A stretch of DNA of 64,000 nucleotides from Xenoacremonium recifei (lineage: Eukaryota; Ascomycota; Sordariomycetes; Hypocreales; Nectriaceae). Below the pieces are notes generated by a model, which was given only the letters and a program-made list of their open reading frames with translations, was not told the DNA's origin and ran no database searches. The translations under genes were made by a program, and so were the position numbers. The stretch covers positions 682,001 to 746,000 of the forward strand of contig WOFQ01000007.1 in the NCBI GenBank assembly GCA_012184525.1, given 5' to 3'. Below, one piece after another: positions 21,318-32,892 of this stretch; the first letter of the stretch is position 1, and every line of letters starts with the position of its first letter.

Positions 21318-22135
21318 TTTTGGAGGGATTGAGGGGGTGTTGGGGGATGTGGAGGGATCGAGGGAAGATTTGGTGAAGCTGTTCATGAACTTCGAACTTC
21401 ATGGTGGTGGGGTGGTTTTTGGAGGGGTTCCGAAAAGGGTAGGCGGTGAGAAGGAAGGCAGAGCAGAGGGGCACTGAAGCGGGCATCTCATACAATAGAA
21501 CCGTCTTCAGGCCAAAGCCCATGACTAGATATTCTTAATTATACTGTCTCTAGTTCTTGTTTTTATTTTATAGGTTAAATGCTCAATCACGTCAATGGTT
21601 CATCCCAGTTCAGGTCTCAAATAGCTGAGAATCCAACGAGGTAGACAAACAAGAAGAAGAACAAAAAACAGGTATGAAAGGCCACAAAAAAAAGAGAAAG
21701 ATGGAGCGTTCTCAGAGCCCAATTCGAGCTCGGGTATTTCATTAACTCAAGGTCCTACGTCTAACCTCTCAGCATAGGCTCTAAACCAGAGCCGCGAGGG
21801 ACCAGAACTCAACGCCTCCCATGCAGCCACAAAACTAATCCCGATGTCCGAGGCTGGCATGTGCAGATCCCACAATAGTCCCAAATATTCTCGCAGAAGT
21901 AGTTCTATAACTTCATCTCCGCTAGTCGTGCTCTCGGGCAGAGGCTTTGATGAAGCGAGGGCCACCTGTTTCGGAACACTTTGGACAACGCGACATCTTG
22001 GTCGTCTCGGTACCAAGCCCGTTATAATACGACATTTTTATATCTCAACAGGTGACCAATCCCAAATAGCAATTCAGTATCGACATAAGCATAAGCGTGA
22101 AATCTTCGTCATTAGGAGCAATACCAATAGGTTCC
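21318..22135. other. Intergenic region between EFM4-like and eIF6 genes
   Basis: AT-rich from about 21520. A minus-strand frame (21747-22016, 89 codons, no ATG at its start) and a short ATG frame (MSYYNGLGTETTKMSRCPKC...) occur near 21920-22037. Neither could be joined into a convincing gene. Confidence 0.45.
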
Positions 22136-23042
22136 TCAGTAGAAACTCTCAACCATAGTGTCCTTCATGGTGGTGTTGATATTGCTGGGGCCGTGGCCCT
22201 CGCCGAGACGGAAGACGCTTTCGATGACACTGAGTTCAGTGGCGGTGGTGTCGAGACCAGTGACAGCCATCCAGTCATTGACGACCATGCCGGCGCCGAC
22301 GACGTTGCTGCCGCGGTTCACACTACCAGCGACTAGGGGTACTTGCAATAGCGACGACAGCTCATCCTGGTCCTGAATGCTAGTCTTTGGATGCACGAGG
22401 CCGCCCTGGTTGGACAAGCTCATGTAGCTGCCCACAAGTACATTATCGGCGACAGTCTGGCGGAAAACCTCGACGCCGAGCACATCGGCGATGATCTCCT
22501 CGGTCTCGCGCTCGAGATCTGGGTGGACAAGGGCGATGTGGTCGTTGGTAACTATGACGTTGCCGAGGGCGGAGAGGCGCTCCTCGATGCGTTGGATGCG
22601 CACCGAGTCGGGTAGGCTGTTGCGCAGATGCTGCAGCTCCTGGTCGGAGGTCGTGGTGGGAACGAGGAGGCCTTTCCGGTTGCCGGCAGTGAGGCGGCCG
22701 ATGATGCGGGTGCCAGCAATGGTTGTGCGGACGGTGGGGATGATGTCTTGGAGTTCGGCCTCGAAGACACTATCTCAGAGTCAGCGACGGTACATCATGA
22801 CGAAGGGCAAGTAACCGCCATGATACACACCTGTAGAAGTTCTCGCTCGCACCCAGAGCGACCAGGGCATATGAGTTTGTCAAAGTGGAAAACACACCAA
22901 CTCTGCGTCTCTTGTCAGCGCATTCGTTTAGTCTGCGGTTGCCATCCGGACGTCTCCGCGTGCCATCACGGGAGTCAGCTGTGCATGGCGGGGGCGGGGT
23001 TCCCTACTCGTTGGAGTTCTCAAACTGAGCGCGGACAGCCAT
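22136..23042 (-). CDS. TIF6: eIF6, 60S ribosome assembly / anti-association factor
   Basis: Binds the 60S subunit, is needed for its nucleolar maturation, and blocks premature joining with 40S. Exons: 23042-23008, 22902-22831, 22769-22136; CDS 741 nt, 246 aa, matching the about 245 aa of eIF6. The N-terminus MAVRAQFENSNEVGVFSTLT and the body (SENFYSVFEAEL, IAGTRIIGRLTAGNRKGLL, RIEERLSALGNVIVTNDH, QGGLVHPKTS, VAGSVNRGSNVVGAGM) are nearly invariant in the family. It ends MVESFY. Introns are 105 nt (23007-22903, donor GTAGGG) and 61 nt (22830-22770, donor GTGTGT). Identification is certain. Confidence 0.97.
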
Positions 23043-24246
23043 GATGGAGGAAGTGGTCTGGACAGTCGAGGTAGTAGCGTCGATAATTTTGGCGGTGTTT
23101 TCGCGGAGGATCGGCCGGGTTTTCGAAGGTCCCGGGGGGTGGTTGAGGAGGATGTGTGTAGGAGGAGAGGTTGAAGGTTTGGTGGATTTTTTTCTGCCCG
23201 ATGTCGAGGCTGCTTGCTAAGGTTGGAGGGGTCTTTCTCTGCTGGGCGGGGGAGCTCCAGGCGGTTTATGTAAGGCGCCGAGCCGCTGGCGGGCGGGAGT
23301 CAAACCACCATAGAATTCCGGAGGCTCCACTTGCCTGGTCTCGTTTTCGAGTCATCGGTGGCTGCTTGCTGCTTTGGGAATGTCTGTGACTCAACAAGGT
23401 GCATCGCCACCAGGGCGGTTCTAACTTCTCTGTATTCTACTGCCCCTGATCTCAAGGCTTTCAGTAATTATAGAGCCAGGTTGATTTGAGGGCTGCATTT
23501 CGAGTCATCCGGGTAATGGAATGCCTCGTTGCAATCACATGAACATGCAAGCAGAGCCTCGCCTCAGTGGTTGATTACATATGGAAGACTAATTTCAGAG
23601 CAGCTATTTAGATTAGACATAGTAGTTCCCAAGGCTCTCGCACAACTAATTGTCAGTAATAGAAATTCCTTGATAGCTCCGCAGTGCCAGGCAATCCTAA
23701 CAGGAACAAATTCTGAGTCTTTCAATCCCCCACGACTGCTCGCAATGCCATTGGTGGCAGGCTCACAATAGCGCTGTTCTCATTTCGACTCATCCTGAGC
23801 ATTGCCCGATTGGGAAGCTTCCCCATCTCTGCGCCAGCAACTGCGCGAGCCAGTTAAGCTATCGTACGTGATATCGAAGAGATTGTAAGATTGTAGTAAA
23901 ATTCTATGGAAAAGTAATTAGGCAAGTCCTTGCAAGGGCCAGTTCTTAGTTTAATTGCTTTAGAATCAGTTTGAGCAGGGGATTCATGACAATGTCCAGA
24001 CCTAGATTGCACCACGACTTCGCAGCTACAGGAGACTAATAGCACATACCTTCACATTTCACAATCATGAGATAGAATATGAACGAGAACTATGGCCTGA
24101 TCTCAAAACTGTCTAAAACTTAATTTGATACTATTTTCAATTTTTAACACTATTCCCCAGCCGTAGTGAGGTTGTGGAAGTTGAACCCCGTGACCTAATA
24201 GTATATATATCTAATTAGTGCCTTGCTTACCAATTAGAGTTAAAAC
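23043..24246. other. Intergenic region: eIF6 leader, then AT-rich DNA up to tRNA-Ser
   Basis: The first 300-350 bp are GC-rich and should hold the eIF6 promoter (minus strand). From about 23400 the sequence is AT-richer and has no coding frame. A tRNA-like relic is listed separately at 24170-24245. Transposon relics damaged by RIP are possible but not demonstrable by eye. Confidence 0.45.
24170..24245 (-). pseudogene. Possible decayed tRNA gene (tRNA-like relic)
   Basis: Read on the minus strand, TAACTCTAATTGGTAAG resembles a D-arm/A-box, CTAAT...ATTAG could form a 5-bp anticodon stem around a 14-nt AT-only loop region, and ACGGGGTTCAACTTCC resembles a T-arm/B-box. The acceptor ends do not pair well and the T stem has mismatches. 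The differences from a normal tRNA look like G-to-A/C-to-T changes. Weak evidence. Confidence 0.3.
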
Positions 24247-24353
24247 GACAGTGTGGCCGAGTGGTGAAGGCGATTGACTTGAATCAGCTGTCCGCAGCGC
24301 AAGTTCGATATCAATTACATTCGTGTGCGCAGGTTCGAATCCTGTCACTGTCG
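24247..24353 (+). tRNA. tRNA-Ser(UGA): tRNA-Ser (anticodon UGA) with a 26-nt intron
   Basis: The class II fold is complete. Acceptor strands GACAGTG (24247-24253) and CACTGTC (24346-24352) pair fully, with discriminator G at 24353. The D-arm is GGCCGAGTGGTGAAGGC. The anticodon stem ATTGA/TCAAT encloses CT-TGA-A, with anticodon TGA at 24280-24282. A canonical-position intron follows base 37 (24284-24309). The long variable arm and the T-loop TTCGAAT are those expected of tRNA-Ser. CCA is not encoded, as in eukaryotes. Confidence 0.95.
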
Positions 24354-24360
24354 CTCTTTC

Positions 24361-24367
24361 TTTTTTT
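24361..24367 (+). terminator. RNA polymerase III terminator of tRNA-Ser
   Basis: A run of seven T starts eight bases after the tRNA 3' end, as expected for Pol III termination. Confidence 0.85.
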
Positions 24368-26642
24368 GTCTCATTTGTGTTTTTAGCATTGTGTCTTTTT
24401 TGCAGCGTTTTATTCCATCTCAGACATTATTCTCACTCCATAACACAACTCAGAGCGAATGCTCATGAACTGGCCTCTGAACCAGAAAAGGCCTTCGCCA
24501 TCATGAACTGGGGCGCTGGAGCCAATGGCGAGAAATCAGGGTTTCAACATCATAAATGCAATCATCCCCAGGTTTTCTTCCTAACTTAGACTTTGTCTTC
24601 TGTCCCTCAACGTGTTCGTAGCTACATGAGCCACATGTAGTCTCCAATTGGCATTCAATCCTCCGGCAGTTCGGACCGGGAATTCTATCTCTATGAACCG
24701 GATAGCTCACCTTTGCGAGTCGAGCAATGCCTCAATTGCAACCCTCGTCATTCAAGGACCTATGCAAGCTTATCAAACCTCGAAAATCATTGCCTGACCA
24801 GACGCCAGAAGTAACCTCAATTCAAGTTTCGTTTGTTGTCGGTGCCAGTCGCTTCGCAGGCCGACGACTCCGCCTCCACGGTCAAAGGTCCCTTGTATAA
24901 GTACGACCTGGGCCTGTTGGCCTGGGCCAGATGAGGGATCGGATACGGCAAACCAGACCGGCCAAGGTGGAGAAGGACAAATCTATTCATAGTAGCCCAT
25001 GGTCATCCCCGCTGACGGGCAAGTTGGGGAGCTGAGGTGGCGTCGTTACGGTGGCATTCCTTGCCTCGGGCGTCAGAACTTTGATGCCACAGGGCCCCTG
25101 TAGTGCTTCGCTGCAACCGTTGTCGAGTCTGCAGGTGACATATTTGGGATTGCACGTCTAGAGTAGCATCTCACCAGAAGCAGTGTTCTGGGAGAGTTGA
25201 GACTTAGCATAACTGATCGTCGTCGTCTATGTCACAGAACGAGACCAAAGTGAGCACTTGCGGAGAGAAGAGGGGATGAGGCGGAGTCGGGCCGGCCAGA
25301 AGCTGCTCGGCGAAGGCGTCTGGAAGCTCGACTGCCCTGCAAGGCCAGACCTAAGCCTAAGTGGAAATACCTCCCCTCCCTAGGCTCTGAACCCTGGATC
25401 GTCGGCCCCGTGCTGGAGAGCTGGAGCTCGTCATCTCGTGTCGAGGACTGGATATCGTGGTTGGTGAGCATCGCATCCACGCTGCGTCAGCCGCAAACCG
25501 ATGGAAATCATCCACGGACAAGGGTTGGCTCGGACTCTCAGCCCAGATCTTACCATTGATCATCCCATCCCCTTGCCGGAGCAGGCGTCGCGTCTTGCCC
25601 CTCGCTGCCCCTCGTCCCCTAAATTAAACGCGTAACTGTGCGTGATAGAGTGCACAATGCAGCAGCTCTCTGGTGGCGGCGGATCCAGATGCCTGCAGAC
25701 AGGGCCGTCTTTGATATGTATGGATGTGGTCACTCAGTCTGTCAGTTTAGATTCGGCGAGCTGCAAGTACCCTTAGCCCTTAGGTCCCGTCCGCATCACA
25801 TCCCTTCCTTCCTTCCCTTCCGTGTCTCATCCACGGGCAGTCCCCATCCAGGCTGGATCCATCCCATCCCATCCATCCATCCCGCCTGCCATCCATCTCC
25901 GAACGAGCCAGAAACACCGAGCTTCTGTTCTCAGCAACTCGCACGCTGCTTTCTGTATTCTGCATCTTTTGCTTTCGTTCGGTCTTCTGCTGAGCTCAAC
26001 TCCTCCCGTATTCCCCTCCAGCATGAGCCAGGTTTTTCCTGTTTGGGCATGGCAGGATTGATTAGAGGTCCCATCAGTCAGCCCAGGATAACCACACGGC
26101 GCCAGCACAGCCACGCTCTGGGGGCAGCCAGACAGCAGCTTCAACATTGTCGACTGGATCACGGCCCAACAGCAGCAGCAGCGGCGCACAAACAAGGGCC
26201 TTTTCAAGCTTGACGAGCTCAGCCCAGGATCCAGGCCAGTCTAATCCGGGCCAAAGCAGACCATCCATCTCAGCCAGCCAAGCATCACTCGCAGCAGCCC
26301 CCAATCCGAACCGACGTCGACGAACGGACGGTCTCAACGGGCTGCTACCCCGGTTTGTGGCAGATCTGACCTGACCAGACCAGACCAGCGCGAGAGCGAG
26401 GTGCGGGACAAAGGCTCTGACAGAAACCTGGTCTAGGTATCCGTCCCTACTAGTCGACACAGCTGCGCAGGGAGTCAGACAAACGCCGTCTTGTCTCGCT
26501 CCAGTCCCGAACGGCCTACGCACACGCTCCAGGGTCTGCCCCCTCTCTCGCTGAGGTCTCCATCAGACGCTGGCCAACGTCCAGCCAGTCAGCCCCTCGC
26601 TCGCCGGCCAGTGTGGCAGCCCGCCCGCCAATTCGTACGTTC

Positions 26643-26680
26643 GTTGCGTTGCGTTGCGTTGCGTTGCGTTGCGTTGCGTG
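26643..26680 (+). repeat. CGTTG pentanucleotide microsatellite
   Basis: Seven perfect tandem copies of CGTTG plus a partial copy, about 310 bp upstream of the poly-Q gene start; probably in its promoter or leader and likely variable between strains. Confidence 0.9.
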
Positions 26681-26993
26681 CATAGGTGTCCATTGCTGCA
26701 GTCACCCGTGCCGCCGCCTGATATAACAACATACAAACGTCCGGGACCTTGCTGCTCTGCTTCGACCCTCTAGAGGTGCCTGAGGAGCGTGGCCGGCCCT
26801 GGTCTCTGGCGTTATTAGCGGCCCCTTTTGACCCAGCCCCAGGCTCGTCCGCGTCGATCCAGACCCGCGCCTCGAGTCGCAACTCAAGACACTCACTCGA
26901 CTCTCTGCTTTCTCTTCCCGCTGCTCTGGCCTGTCCGGACGTCTATTTGCTGCCACCTCGCTCTGGCCTGCGCAGACGCATCGCCCCTCGATA

Positions 26994-29900
26994 ATGCCGT
27001 CCTTCGTAGGGCGCCTTGGCAAGCACAGCAATCGGTCCTCGCACGCGCTGGCCGACCCCAGCAGCTCTTCGTCCACAGGCGCTGGAGCGAGTTCGGGCTT
27101 GGGCTTGGGCTCGTCAGGCTCACAGCGGCGAGCGCACGCTCAGCTCCAGCAGCAGCAGCAGCAGCTCCAACAGCAGCAGGACGCCGCCAGCGCAACCACC
27201 CCCCATTCAGCCTTGTCCTCCTCCTCCCATAATACCACCGCCTTCAGCTCCAGCGAGTCCTTTGATTCACGGCTTCTTCAACAACAGCAGCAGCAGCAGC
27301 AGCAATCCTCCTCCTCACAGCAGCTGCTTCACAACGCCGCTGCCCCTCCCCCGCCCGCCCATCTCTACTCGTCGCCCTCGGCCGCCTCCAGCAGCACGTC
27401 GGCAAACCCCCCGCAGCAGCTGCAACACAGCCTGAACCCGGACGGCTCCCCTGTCTTTGATGGGCATCCGCAGCATCAGCACCAATATTCCCAGCATCCC
27501 CACGACTTTGCTGACGCCGCCGCCGTGACGCGGTCCTCGCAGCAGAGCAACCGCTACAGCACCGTCGTCGATCCCCGCTCGCCCTACGCCGTCGCTAGCG
27601 GTTCTGTCGACGACCTCAACACCACCACCATCAGCTACGGGCCCGGCTCCGCACCGTTACCGCCTCAGCAGCAACAGCCGCCGCCGCAACAGCAGCCCCC
27701 CGAGAAGCGCTCGACTCGCAAGTTGATTAAGGGTATCTTCTCCGGGTCCAGTCGCGACTCCCATCACCACAGCAGCTCGCACGCCCAGCAGCCGTCCTAC
27801 GACAATACCGGTGGGCTCGCCCGCAGACCGTCCAAGAGAGTGAGCAACCAACCACCACCGCCTTCCCTCAAGACTTCCTTCTCCCACCTCACCCAACAAT
27901 CGTCCTCCGACCACCACAGTCCCATCGCCCAGTCCCAATCTCCCTACCTCGCTCACGCCCAAGGACAGCAGGACTGGCCGCAGCAACAGCAGCAGCAGCA
28001 GCAGCAGCAGTATCCTGCTCCGTCTCCCCTCCAGCAACTCGGCGAGGTCGAAGAGTACTACGAGCCCAACAACACCCACTCCCCCTCCCAGAGCTCGCGA
28101 GTCTCGCTAGGCGCCGCCAATCCCAACGCCAACAACGGCAATACCATCCGCAAGGTCTCGGGCGAGGTCGACCCCTCTTCCGCTTACGACGAAACCGCCT
28201 ACCTCCAGCAGCAGCAGCAGCAGCAACCTCACGTCCAGATCCATCCCGACGACCAACAACACTACGACTACGACCAATACTCGCCTCAAAACCCTCAGTC
28301 TCAACAGCAATACTACCCCAACCCCCAGCAGCTCCAGAAGCAGCAGCAGGCGCAGTATCAGCCAGGTGGAGACCCTAGAATCCTTTCTCACCTCGGACCC
28401 AGCCAGCAGCAGCAGCAGCAGAACGCCGAGACCGTCTCGCAGTTCTCGCACGAGTCACCGATCACCGACGTCGACCAGCGATCGGCCAACCCCCCCTCGT
28501 CGTCGACGTCTCCCGCGGTGAAGCACTCGGTCTACGTCCAGAATCAAGGTCAAGGCTCGACCCCTAGCTTGCCGCCAGCCCAGCAGCAGCCGCCGCCAAC
28601 CCCACAGTCTCAGCAACAGTCCGGCATGGCACCACCGTCAGGAGGCCCGCCTTCGTCCCGCCGAAACCAGGACGCCGCCGACAAGGCGCTCCGCGGTCAA
28701 GTCGAGCCGCCCGCCGGCCCGCCTCCGTCGTATCGCCACAGCCAGCAGGTGAACACGATGAACCCGCTGCCCCCCGTCCCGCAGCAGCAAGGCGGAGGGC
28801 AGCAGGCCAACTATCGTGGCGCCCCGCCTCCGGTATTCGAGGGCCAGGCCAGCAGCACCACTGACCGGACCAACAGCCCTCAGCCGTCCACGACCGCTGC
28901 TGAACCTGCCGACCAGGAAAAGCAATTTAAGGATTTGCGTACGTTACCCCGTGTGGCGTCTGTCTGTCTCTCACATGCTGACTCGTTTCCCTTTCCTAGT
29001 AACCAAGTACAAGAACGTCAAGCGGCTCTACTTCGATGGCAAGAGCCAGATTGAGTTGCTCAATGGCCAGGTCGAGCAACTCCAGAACGCTGTCGCCAAC
29101 CAGCGCATGTCTCAGTCGAGAACCGTGTTCGACGACAACGAGTACTCGACCCGCTTCAATCGGCTAAACGGTGCTATCAACAACCTTTCCTTCAACATAC
29201 GTAAGGACTGGCGCTCGGTGCCGCAGTGGTTGGAGCCGTACATCAGCACTGATGCGCTCAAGACGGGCAAGCAAGAGATGACGGCCATAGGACGAGCCGT
29301 CATCTCGCGCTGGCTCGTCGAGGAGGTCTTCAACAAGTGCTTCCATCCTGGGCTCGAGCCACAGCTGAGCCAGCAGCTCAAGGAGATTGAGCTCAACATA
29401 CGGCACAACGCCTACACGATGAGCAGCCAGGAAGAGCATGATGCTCTTACACAAAAGGTGGTGACTTGGCGGATGACAACGCTGGACGGTCTCAATCGGC
29501 AGCTCAACTCACCTGCCACAGAAGACAACCGCACTTCACTGATCGAAAAGGCCACGGGGAATCTGACGGCGTGCCTCTTCCAGTACCTCAATGACCCGCC
29601 ACCGGCTGGAGTGCAAGGGAGCACGTCGATGATTGTGGAGTTGGCGATTGGAATCGCCAACAACATACCGATGGAGAGCCGAGACGTGGCCATCACGTAC
29701 CCCCTGCCTGGAGACATGGTGCAACCGCACCTCATGGAGGTCGAGAAGACGCCACTGCCAGTGCTAGAGGCGCAGCGAGGGGACTCGGACGACGAAGAAG
29801 AGGCGGAAAAGGACAAGAGCGGCAAGAGTCGGTCGGACAAGCCCAAACCTGGTACGTTGCGAAGACGGAGCGTGATGAGCGTTGATCCCCAATCCCGGCA

Positions 29901-30072
29901 AGCCAGCCGGCAAGCCAGCATCGTCTCGACCAAGACCGGAACAAGCAGTACTGACATGGATACACTCTCAGCTATCCCCAAGGACGCGAACAGGGTGCGA
30001 TTCGCGGGTTTCATTGCATTGGAAGTGCGGGGTCGGCAGGTCTTGATGAAGGCCCCGGTCTGGACTCTCTAG
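26994..30072 (+). CDS. 1005-aa poly-Q, intrinsically disordered protein with an ordered C-terminal domain of unknown function
   Basis: I do not recognise a named family. Exon 1 26994-28938, intron 28939-28999 (GTACGT...TCCTAG), exon 2 29000-30072; CDS 3018 nt, 1005 aa. Residues 1-645 are dominated by Ser, Gln, Pro and His with several runs of 5-10 Gln (encoded at about 27278-27303, 27980-28010, 28207-28225, 28404-28421). One small basic island, RSTRKLIKGIFSGSSRDS (about 238-255), stands out. The C-terminal part (about 646-880) is ordered: a likely coiled coil (KSQIELLNGQVEQLQNAVANQ), then NLSFNIRKDWRSVPQWLEPY and a helical region, then an acidic/basic linker and the ending VRFAGFIALEVRGRQVLMKAPVWTL. 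The ATG is the first in frame, and the intron joins exactly at the onset of the ordered domain. A signalling or scaffold protein is plausible, but nothing shows an activity. Confidence 0.88.
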
Positions 30073-30435
30073 AGTTAAGTGGTTATGAGAAAACGGCGAG
30101 GCGAACATATGTGAGAGTGTGTGCTTTGTGGGTTTCTTTTTGGGTCGGAGGAAGATACCAAGGTTGGAGAAGCGGAGGGGAGAAATCCCGATCTACATGG
30201 CAACGTAAAGTCAAGCGGGTTTGGTCCGTTTGGGTGCCATTGATCTGAATATGGTTAGGATCTGTGAAAGATTTCTTGATGATGAAAGATTTTCTTGTCT
30301 CTAAACCGCATTTCTTGACATTTGTGACTTTGATATCATTAACGGCGTCTAGGGATCGACTACATGCAACACAGAACCTTTCTATATTAACAAATCTTAC
30401 TCAATCCTAAAGACTCTCAACTCATCATCCAGAGG
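30073..30435. other. Convergent intergenic / 3' UTR region
   Basis: Lies between the poly-Q gene (+) and the P450 gene (-). AT-rich, with no supported feature. Confidence 0.55.
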
Positions 30436-32252
30436 CTACGCCTCAGCCAGTTTCTCATCGTCCGAGGGCAACGGCACAAATTTCAGTAAGCACCGCTGGC
30501 CAAGCGGTCGTGATGATATCAGTTGGTCAGACATGGCCATGGCCTCGGTCTTCATAGACACGTCTGGCTCGGTGCTATACCGCAAGTAGACATCGCGGAG
30601 GAGCGTCTTCATCTCGGCCAACGCGAGACTATGCGTGTTTTAGTTTCTCCTTTTTTTTCCGATATGTGAGAAGTTGACTTACTGCTTTCCAATGCATCCT
30701 CTTCCGCCGCTGGAAAACGCAAACATCAGGCGTCGACGTTCAGCATCACCCTCTGCCTCCAGCCACCGCGCCGGGTCAAACGTGTCTGGAGCGGGGAAGA
30801 CATCCTCGTTGATGCGGTGCACGGAGAAGGCCTGGCAAGACACGACCGTGGCCGCAGGGAGATCGCAGCCGGCGACAGTGCGGCCACCTGGGGGCACGCG
30901 GCGCGGAAGCGACATTGGGATGGCAGGGAAGCACCGCAGGCCCTCCTGAACCACAGCATCCAGCCAGGGTAGAGCATCGAGTGGCGTGTTTGGGCCGGCG
31001 GCGCGGAGCTCCTGCTGCAGACGGCGCTGGTGAGTGAGGCTGCGTGGCTGGGAGAGCTCCCACATGAGGAAGCAAAGGGCATCACCGGTGGTGTCGATGC
31101 CAGCGGCCATGTGGTCGAGGCACTCTGCGGCGATAGTAACGGTGTCGAGCGGCTGGCCTCCAGCGTCCTTGGCTTCAGCCTTGGACTCGAGACGCGAGAG
31201 CAGCGTGAAGGGGGCAGAGTTGCTGCGCTCGGCGGTGGAGAGCACGTACGCATCGGCAAGGGGTGTCTGGCGCGGTTTGGCGAAAAGCGCGAGGATGCGG
31301 GAGAGAAGGCGGTGGAGGAGCGGGCTGTAGTGCAAGACGAGACGGTCTGGAGGTGTTAGTTGGGAGTAAAGGGGGGTTTGAGGAGGAGGAGGTACTTTGG
31401 AGACTGTCGTCGGCGGCGACTTGGTGCATCATGTCTTCGTCTTCTTGCTTTTGGAGGCAGTCGGTGCCGTAGGGGTGGAAGAGGTGGTGGGTGATGCAGT
31501 CGCAGGCATATGCGTGGAGGGCTAGATATGTAAGTCTCAGTGACGTCTATGAGATGATATTGGTCTGGAACGAACCCATCTAAGGAAGCCTTGTTAGTGT
31601 TTCTGTGCTTACGTTTGAGGAATTGTATGTGCACGTACAAAGATGTCTGGAGTGCTGTCAGGGGCGCTGATACATCGCTGGACGAACCGCTTGGATCGTT
31701 CCTGGATGCCGGCCATGGACTCGCTCTTCATGATGTTGCTGTTGGCGTAGCGATCACCAATCATCCTCTTTCGCATGGCGTGCTATGCCTTGAGCGTCAA
31801 TCTCATGCTTCTTGAAGTATTCATCCGAGGGACTCACCGGTGCCTTGTCCAGAGTCGAGAACATGGTTCTGCACCAACAGTCAGCGCTCTGTCCATCGAC
31901 CATCCAATCTATTCAAGACGCACCTGGTACCGTAAATCTGGAACAGGTTATAGAACTCGGTCTTGTCATAACCACTGCCCCCGGACCCGTATATCTCCTT
32001 GACGGCCTCGGTCGATGTGAATGACACTTCATCGGGGGCGATGCGCACCACGGGGCCGTACCGCTGGTGCAGGCCGTGAATGTACATGGTGCGGTTGGCC
32101 TGGAGCTCGTGCCATTTGAGAACGAGTGAGGTGAAGTTGGAGATGAAAGGGCCGGGGAGGCGGCGAAGGGGCGAGGTGAGGCGGCGGGTGAGGTGGATGA
32201 GGAGGAGGAGGGATAGGGCAAGGGCGAGGAAGAGGGGTGAGAGGAGCAGCAT
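30436..32252 (-). CDS. Cytochrome P450 monooxygenase
   Basis: A microsomal haem-thiolate monooxygenase; the substrate is unknown. Seven-exon model: 32252-31924, 31868-31838, 31782-31639, 31579-31576, 31521-31396, 31346-30683, 30628-30436; CDS 1491 nt, 496 aa. An N-terminal membrane anchor (LLLSPLFLALALSLLLLIHL) precedes the proline hinge RRLPGPF. Then come I-helix AGIDTT (293-298), K-helix EGLR (346-349), FDPARW, and the haem loop FSSGGRGCIGK with ligand Cys429, continuing HLALAEMK across the last junction. The fourth exon is only 4 nt (ATGG). Without it the frame does not join DIF to LHAYACDCITHHLF; with it the whole CDS is a multiple of three. The gene stands alone, not in a recognisable biosynthetic cluster. 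Confidence 0.9.
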
Positions 32253-32892
32253 GTTGAATGTGCTGGGTTGCTGATGCTGTCAAGCTGCCTTGTGAGGTCG
32301 AGATAGGTAAGGTACCTCTAAGCTAGGAGGATGAGGAGGTTTAGTATCGGAAAAGACACAACAAAGGAAAGACCAGTGAGTCAGTAAGGTACTCTATCAA
32401 GGTACGGAATGGAATGGAGACGCCTGGGGTAATTAATGTATCTAATCTGGAGAAGCCAACCTCCTCTTGTATACTCCAATTCGGCTGTAGTCTATAGACC
32501 GGGCCGGTCGTTACCTTATCAAGCCTCCACTCTAACCCCGCAACCATGAAGCTGTCCCAATGTCCAATCATGTCCGTTTGATTGGCGTTGAGTCGGATCG
32601 CGGCGATGTTCTCATGTAATAATTAGGTTATTGGGGGGGGCGGGGAGTTGGATGGCAACCATGGTTCCATTGAGTTGCAGAATTGTAGGATGGCATCTAA
32701 TAGAGTATGGTGCTGGGTTGGGACACGAAGATTACAGTGCCGAACCAATTTACAGGAACCAAAACCGTCATTCATATCTCCTCGATACGCGTATTTACAT
32801 GGTTCGATGGACAATCAAGTAGACACACAAACAACCCCAATCCCATGTCAATTCAACGCACGCTCAAGCTCACAACACCTCAATGCTCCCAA
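32253..32892. promoter_or_regulatory. P450 upstream region / 3' flank of the Cys-rich gene
   Basis: No coding frame is supported. It should contain the P450 promoter on the opposite side of the small gene's 3' end. A G-run (about 32633-32640) is the only visible oddity. Confidence 0.45.

Larger units (their letters stand above)
24354..26993. promoter_or_regulatory. Long non-coding upstream region of the poly-Q gene
   Basis: About 2.6 kb without a supported gene. The part from about 25780 to 26990 is GC-rich, with CATCC/CCATC repeats near 25855-25890, CAG-rich tracts, and a CGTTG microsatellite. This is consistent with a long promoter and 5' leader. Frames on both strands are short and overlap each other, as expected of GC-rich non-coding DNA. 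Confidence 0.45.

Noticed and set aside
21747..22037. Possible small minus-strand gene (MSYYNGLGTETTKMSRCPKC... and a second frame of 89 codons)
   Set aside because: The two pieces are in different frames and no clean intron joins them; no similarity recognised.
29851..29950. Possible extra intron in the poly-Q gene beginning at GGTACGTTG
   Set aside because: The frame is open without it, and the residues across the site (KPKPGTLRRRSVMSVDPQS) look like normal coding sequence.
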